From Microglena sp. YARC (Eukaryota; Chlorophyta; Chlorophyceae; Chlamydomonadales; Chlamydomonadaceae): a stretch of DNA of 64,000 bases. The DNA is taken from the NCBI GenBank assembly GCA_022414725.1, contig CM039467.1, positions 15,214,091 to 15,278,090 on the forward strand, read 5' to 3'. The notes beneath the pieces were generated by a model. That model had not been told where the DNA came from and made no database searches. It saw nothing but the letters and a program-made list of their open reading frames with translations. The first letter of the stretch is position 1, and each line of letters starts with the position of its first letter. Below are positions 59,232 through 64,000 of the stretch, in pieces. Position numbers and translations under genes: made by a program.

Positions 59232-62200
59232 GGTCCAGTATGTTACAGAAGCACAGTGCGTTGCCCATCGCCTGCAGCTCAGAGTTGGTTGTGTATGTAT
59301 GTTACAGTCCAGGGTATGAGGGGGTGAGGTGTGTGTGTGGGGGGGTATGTGTGTGTGAGAGTTTGTGTGGGTTGTTGATGATGTTGTTGTTGTTGTTGTT
59401 GGTGGTGTGGTGTGTGTGTGTGGTGTGTGTGTGGGGGGGGGGGGGGGTCCAGTATGTTACAGAATCAATTGCGTTGCCCGTCGCCTGCAGCGCTGAGTTG
59501 GTTGGGTTGGGGTACATTTGGTTACGAATGACATAGGTTGGACCTATTTGGTAGGGAATGGTTTGGTTTGGCTTGGTTAAGCTTGGTTTGTCTGGTTTGG
59601 TTAGGCTTGGTTTTGTTAGGCTTGGTTTGATTTGGCTAAAATTGGAGTGGTTTACTTTGGCATGGTTTGGACCTGTTTGATTGGGAATGGTTTGGTTTGG
59701 TTAGGTTAGGCTTTGTTTGGTTAGGTCAGGTTTGGAATGTTTTGGTTATGTTTGGTTACGCTTGGTCAGGTTTGGAATGGTTTGGTTATGTTTGGTTACG
59801 CTTGGTCTGGTTATGTTAGGTTTTGAGTGGTTTGGTTTGGTTTGGTTTGGTTAAGATTGGAATGGTTTGGTTATATTTGGTTGCGCTTGGTCTGGTTTGG
59901 TTAAGTTAGGATTGGTTTGGTTTGGATATGTTTGGTTACGCTTGGTCTGGTTTGGTTAGGTTAGGATTGGAATGGTTTAGATTGGATAGGAATGGTTTAG
60001 GTTTGGAATGGTTTGGTTGGGCTGGTTTGGTTAGGCTTGGTTTGGTTAGGTTAATATTGGAGTGGTTTGGTTTGGTTAGGCTTGGTTAGGTTTGGAATGG
60101 GTTGGATGGCTTGGCTTGGTTTGGTTAGGTTTGGAATGGGTTAGTTAGGCTTGGCTTGGTTAGATTTGGAATGGGTTGGATGGCTTGGCTTGGTTTGGTT
60201 AGGTTTGGAATGGGTTAGTTAAGCTTGGCTTGGTTAGGTTTGGAATGGGTTGGATGGCTTGGCTTGGTTTGGTTAGGTTTGGAATGGGTTAGTTAGGCTT
60301 GGCTTGGTTAGGTTTGGAATGGGTTGGATGGCTTGGCTTGGTTTGGTTAGGTTTGGAATGGGTTAGTTAGGCTTGGCTTGGTTAGGTTTGGAATGGGTTG
60401 GATGGCTTGGCTTGGTTTGGTTAGGTTTGGAATGGGTTAGTTAGGCTTGGCTTGGTTAGGTTTGGAATGGGTTGGTTGGCTTGGTTTGGATTGGTTAGGT
60501 TTGGAATGGTTTGGTATGGTTTGGAATGGCTTGGAATGGCTAGATTCAGTTTGATTGGTTTGGTTAGGGTTCGTTGTAGGTTTGGTTCTTTTATGATTGG
60601 TTTTTGTAGGGTTTGGTGCAGTTTGATTGGTTTAGTTAGGGTTTTGTCTACTCCTTTTGTGATAATGTTGACTTTCCCTAGCTGCGGCGTACGGGAGGGT
60701 CCCCTCATAACACCACGCCTCTCCAGACGTTCACTTTTTTTAATTATTTTTTATTGTCAACTCCTTCCGAAAGCCCCATGCCAAGTAGGGGGCCCCCGAC
60801 TTCGGACCTGAGTGCGCATGATGCGCTCCATGTTGGCACTCCACCCGAACTTCGTGGTCACCAGGGCACAAGGGGAGTCCACTAGTCGGCTAGAGATAGT
60901 GACCCTCTCGACGCGTGTGCCCAGGGTGCTCTTCAAGAACTCAGTCACGAGTTCAAACTCCTTGGTGAATTCCTCAGTCTTTTTGTTGTCCTCAGCCTCC
61001 TCTGAGTCACTCAGCTTCAGGCCCTCCTTGGAGACGTCGACCAGCTCGAAGGAGCCGAACTTGATCATGTTGGTAGCAGTGGCTTCGTCAATGGCCTCAG
61101 TTAGGTAGAGGACCTGCCGTACAGAGACAGAGGAGTTAGTGGGTGGCATGTGGGTGTCGAAAGGTGACAGACATGCAGCCCCCCCCCCCCCCCCCCCCCC
61201 TCCCCCCTTCCCAAAGTACACACACCATGTCCACCCATGCATGCATGTTGGTTGCGGTGGCTTTGTCAATGGCCTCAGTTAGGTACAGGACCTGCTTTCC
61301 AGAGACAAGGGAGTTAGTGGGTGGCATGTGGGTGTCGAAGGTGACGGACATGCAGCCCTTCACCCCCCCTCTCCCCTCCTCCCAACCACACGCCCCACGA
61401 CCACCCATGCATGTTGGTTGCGGTGGCTTCGTCGATGGCCTCAGTTAGGTAAAGGACCTGCCGTACAGAGACAGAGGAGTTAGTGGGTGGCATGTGTGTC
61501 GAAAGGTGACAGATATGCAGCCCCCCCCCCCCCCCCCCCCCCCCCCCTTCCCCAAGATGCTCCTCTGCCCCTCCCTCATTCTCCCGTGCATCGTAACACC
61601 TTGATCACCTGCTAGTGCCATGACCCACCTCGTATCCCTTCGACACCAGCTTCTCTACAAAGGGAGCTGCCTGGGCTGAGTCCACTGAGTCCGCCGCCAT
61701 GTAATAGATGCTCTTCTGCCCCTCCTTCATCCTCCCCGTGCACTCATAACAACTTGATCACCCTGCTAGTGCCATGACCCACCTCGTATCCCTTCGACAC
61801 CAGCTTCTCTACAAAGGGAGCTGCCTGGGCTGAGTCCACTGAGTCCGCTGCCATGTAATAGATGCTCTTCTGCCCCTCCTTCATCCTCCCTGTGTAGTCC
61901 TCCAAGCTGACCAGGTTTCCGTCCTCGGACTTTGAGGAGAAGAAGCGCAGAAGCTTAGACAGCTTCTCTCGGTTCTCGGTGTCCTCGATCACTCCGATTT
62001 TGAGATTGCGTCCAAAGGCCTGCCAGAAGGTCTTGTAGTCCTCTCCACCTTCCCTGTAGGTGATGATGATGATGGTTGTGTCAGGGTTTAAGGTTTAATA
62101 AATGTAATAAACGGTTTAGGGTTTAATACATTTCATGCTACTACTATTACTACTACTACTACTACTACTACTTACTGCTACTCATAATACTAATACTAAT

Positions 62201-62343
62201 ACTAGTACTAATACTAATAATATATTATGATTACATATTGACCAGTTTGCTGATCATTTCGCAAGATCACCTGACAAGCTGCTTGCGAATCGTGTGCATG
62301 ATGTGCTAATTACTATTATGATAATTCGTATCATCATCACCGC

Positions 62344-62391
<48 letters not shown>

Positions 62392-63646
62392 TCTAATAAT
62401 AATTATTATTATCATTATCATTACTACCTGTAGGCTAGTTCGCTGATCATCTCCAGGGATAACTTGACTAGCTGCTTGCGAATCGTGCGCACGATGCTTG
62501 TTATTACTATTGTGATCATACTTATATTACTTGCACTAATACTTATAATTATTACCTGTTGGCCAGTTCGCTGATCATCTCCAAAGATCGCTTGACTAGC
62601 TGCTTGCAAAGGGGCACGATGCTTGTTATTACTATTGTGATCATACTTATATTACTTACACTAATACTTATAATTATTACCTGTTGGCCAGTTCGCTGAT
62701 CATCTCCAAAGATCGCTTGACTAGCTGCTTGCAAAGGGGCACGATGCTTGTTATTACTATTGTGATCATACTTATATTACTTGCACTAATACTTATAATT
62801 ATTACCTGTTGGCCAGTTCGCTGATCATCTCCAAAGATCGCTTGACTAGCTGTTTGCGAATTGTGCGCACGATGCGGCTCTCCTGCAAGATTTCGCGTGA
62901 TACGTTGAGGGGCAGGTCACTGCTGTCCACCACGCCCTTGATGAAGCCGAGGTAGCGGGGCATCAGGTCGTCATCAAACTCATCGGAGATGAAAACTGAG
63001 AGGGGAAGGTACAAAATCAGTATTAACAGGAAAAGACATTAAAAAAAAAGGAAACCAAACAATTGACCGACTACTCTCAATGGAATGAGGTGCAGGTCAC
63101 TGCTGTCTTCCACGTCTTTGGGTTGGGTTGGGTTGGGTTGGGTTGGGTTTGGGTTGGGTTGGGTTGGGTTGGGTTGGGTGTGTGTGGGGGGGCTGTTAAA
63201 CCACCAACCATCCAGCCACACACACTCCCCCCCCCCTCTCTCCCCCTCACCCACCCACCCACACGCGCTCCCTCCTCTCTCCACATGTGATCTGCCAATC
63301 ACCCCTCCTGACATACAGCCTCAGGTTTTCTGGTTTACTTCTAATACCCCTCCCTCACCCCCCCCCCCCCCCCCCCCTCACCCTCACACACAAACCATCC
63401 CATCACCACCCATCCCCTCACCTACCCACCAACCACCAACCACTCACCCCTCTTGACGTACAGCTTAATGCTCTTTGACTTGGCGCCGTACTGCTCTTGC
63501 TGATCAAGGGGGGCCATGCCCGGGAGGTACATGAGGGCGCAGAACTCAATGGTGCCCTCCACATTGAAGTGCACTTGGGCCAGCGGCTCCATGAACTCGT
63601 TGAATGTGCTCTTGAAGAAATCGTCGTATTCCTTTGGGGTCACTTC
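56765..63646 (-). CDS. HSP90C: Organellar HSP90 chaperone (HSP90C-like), C-terminal 6 exons, 5' part outside window
   Basis: Read on the minus strand: exons 63448-63646, 62806-62995, 61783-62053, 60808-61113, 58913-59137 and 56765-56848, joined by GT-AG in phase to 1275 bases (424 residues and stop). This is the middle plus C-terminal dimerisation part of an HSP90. Middle-domain blocks are [40 protein letters not shown] and [20 protein letters not shown] (with the conserved catalytic-loop Arg). C-terminal blocks are [50 protein letters not shown] and [16 protein letters not shown]. The end is Ala/Glu-rich ([10 protein letters not shown]), with neither MEEVD (cytosolic) nor KDEL/HDEL (ER), which points to a plastid or mitochondrial form; the sequence looks more like plastid HSP90C. 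The ATPase domain and start must lie beyond the window. Nearly every intron carries exon-edge copies. Confidence 0.94.
57430..57760 (+). repeat. (GACCGAGACCCA)n minisatellite in HSP90 last intron
   Basis: Hexamers ACCGAG, ACCCAG and ACAGAC alternate over ~330 bases. All six frames stay open (QTQTETQ on one strand, Arg/Pro/Ser- and Gly/Leu-rich on others), so the ORFs here are artefacts. Confidence 0.95.
58095..58286 (+). mobile_element. hAT-like MITE, copy 6
   Basis: Starts CAGGGTACTACTTGCC and ends TTAGTAGTACCCTG. The perfect octamer ctgcacac is on both sides. It is inserted into an exon-edge copy. Confidence 0.95.
58384..58562 (+). mobile_element. hAT-like MITE, copy 7
   Basis: Starts CAGGTTACTACTTCTTGCC and ends TTAGTAGTACCCTG. 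The perfect octamer gtaccttc is on both sides; the duplicated octamer is the exon-copy donor border itself. Confidence 0.94.
58708..58902 (+). mobile_element. hAT-like MITE, copy 8 (subtype B)
   Basis: Starts CAGGGTACTACATGACGCGC and ends ATGTAGTACCCTG. Flanks gaacacgt / ttacacat match at 5 of 8 positions, as expected for a decayed duplication. The interior matches copy 3. Its end is 10 bp from the true donor of exon 58913-59137. Confidence 0.88.
59138..59520 (-). repeat. Acceptor-edge copies of HSP90 exon 58913-59137
   Basis: Two copies, near 59250-59290 and 59465-59505, of GCGTTGCCCATCGCCTGCAG + CGCAGAGTTGGTTG (minus strand: ctgcag acceptor then the A-M-G-N-A start). They are separated by a G run and GTGTGTG stretches. 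Confidence 0.88.
59520..60640 (-). repeat. GGTTTGG/AATGGTTTGG minisatellite with 74-bp higher-order repeat
   Basis: Pure G/T-rich plus strand (CCAAACC in the HSP90 sense). From 60104 to about 60475 the unit GGATGGCTTGGCTTGGTTTG + GTTAGGTTTGGAATGGGTTA + GTTAGGCTTGGCTTGG recurs with a period of exactly 74 bp about five times. Confidence 0.95.
60665..60745 (+). mobile_element. SINE-like repeat, family GTACGGGAGGGTCCCC
   Basis: CTTTCCCTAGCTGCGGCGTA, CGGGAGGGTCCCCTCATAAC and CCAGACGTTCAC followed by a T run. It lies 60 bp from HSP90 exon 60808-61113. Confidence 0.6.
61114..61560 (-). repeat. Acceptor-edge copies of HSP90 exon 60808-61113
   Basis: Two copies, at about 61250-61305 and 61415-61480, of the exon start (minus strand ...cag then [15 protein letters not shown]) with a conserved AGACAGAGGAGTTAGTGGGT + GGCATGTGGGTGTCGAA intron stretch and long C runs. 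Confidence 0.92.
61560..61782 (-). repeat. Donor-edge copy of HSP90 exon 61783-62053
   Basis: One ~150-bp copy at about 61590-61740, nearly identical to the true exon end (minus-strand [27 protein letters not shown]|gtgggtcat). Confidence 0.93.
62235..62805 (-). repeat. Donor-edge tandem array of HSP90 exon 62806-62995
   Basis: Four copies with exon borders near 62239 (most decayed), 62428, 62556 and 62681; the true border is 62806. The last three steps are 128, 125 and 125 bp. Each has [15 protein letters not shown] exon end, donor gtaataatt and an A/T-rich stretch. A (CAT)n array lies at 62335-62395. Confidence 0.95.
63000..63440 (-). repeat. GGGTTGGGTT and C-rich simple sequence in HSP90 intron
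   Basis: (GGGTTGGGTT)n at 63120-63180, then CCCACCC-rich sequence and a poly(C) run near 63359-63377. A short piece of the 62900-62930 exon block (GGTGCAGGTCACTGCTGTCT) recurs at 63090-63115, a relic copy. Confidence 0.8.
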
Positions 63647-64000
63647 CTGCAATCCAGAAATAGCAGGGGGGGAGGGAAAGGTTCAGGGCTCATGGTCTAG
63701 GGTTCAGCGTTCAGGGTTTAGAACTCGTTAAATGTGGTCTGGAAGAAATCGTCATATTCCTTTTGGGCAGTCACTTCCTGAATCCAGAAATAGCAGGGGG
63801 GGGGGAGGCAAAGGTTCAGGGTTCAGGGTCTAGGGTTCAGCGTTCAGGGTTTAGAACTCGTTAAATGTGCTCTTGAAGAAATCGTCATATTCCTTTGGAG
63901 TCACTTCCCTGGCAATCCAGAAATAGCAGGGGGGGGGGGGAGGCAAAGGTTCAGGTTCAGGGTCTAGGGTTCAGCGTTCAGGGTTTAGAACTCGTTGTAT
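63647..64000 (-). repeat. Acceptor-edge tandem array of HSP90 exon 63448-63646, runs off the window
   Basis: Two copies plus the start of a third, ~125 bp apart (borders near 63778 and 63905). Each holds the exon start (minus strand [22 protein letters not shown], some frame damage), acceptor ...gattcag/gattgccag and a GGTTCAGGGTTCAGGGTCTA spacer. Confidence 0.92.

Overview
The window is nuclear DNA of a eukaryote, most likely a flagellated green alga (a prasinophyte-type alga would fit; this is inference, not proven). The reasons are short exons with standard GT-AG introns, interstitial TTTAGGG-type (plant/green-algal telomere) repeats, a plastid-type L-aspartate oxidase with a transit-peptide-like leader, an organellar HSP90, and two flagellar proteins (an SHIPPO/PG-rich repeat protein and a DNAL4/LC10-type dynein light chain). 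Only about one eighth of the 64 kb is coding. There are no operons, and I see no convincing rRNA, intact tRNA or CRISPR array.

Layout. (1) About 1-11.3 kb, minus strand: a long multi-exon gene I cannot name; its 3' part lies beyond position 1. (2) 12.4-22.6 kb, plus: a four-exon 2-oxoglutarate/Fe(II) oxygenase, complete. (3) 23-28.9 kb: intergenic repeats. (4) 28.9-34.3 kb, plus: six-exon PG-rich repeat flagellar protein, complete. (5) 34.3-39.2 kb: intergenic repeats. (6) 39.2-45.3 kb, plus: four-exon L-aspartate oxidase, complete (de novo NAD synthesis). (7) 46.9-53.0 kb, plus: four-exon dynein light chain, complete, whose 315 coding bases are spread over 6.1 kb. (8) 56.8 kb to the window end, minus: C-terminal 425 codons of an organellar HSP90; the ATPase domain lies beyond position 64000. 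The exon models of genes 2, 4, 6, 7 and 8 were joined by eye with GT-AG ends and consistent phase.

The outstanding observation is architectural. In every one of these genes the edge of an exon, together with the adjoining splice site and intron, has been copied in tandem into the intron: copies of an exon's 3' edge plus donor lie downstream of it, copies of an exon's 5' edge plus acceptor lie upstream of it, from 1 to about 14 copies each. These arrays, not unrelated satellite DNA, make up much of the intron length. Superimposed are at least eight copies of a hAT-like MITE (ends CAGGGTACT...AGTACCCTG, 8-bp target duplications readable at most copies), one of which carries a foreign 159-codon open frame; SINE-like elements; a palindromic CATATGATATCATATG element; and long foldback palindromes. 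The linked genes have no evident shared pathway beyond two being flagellar.
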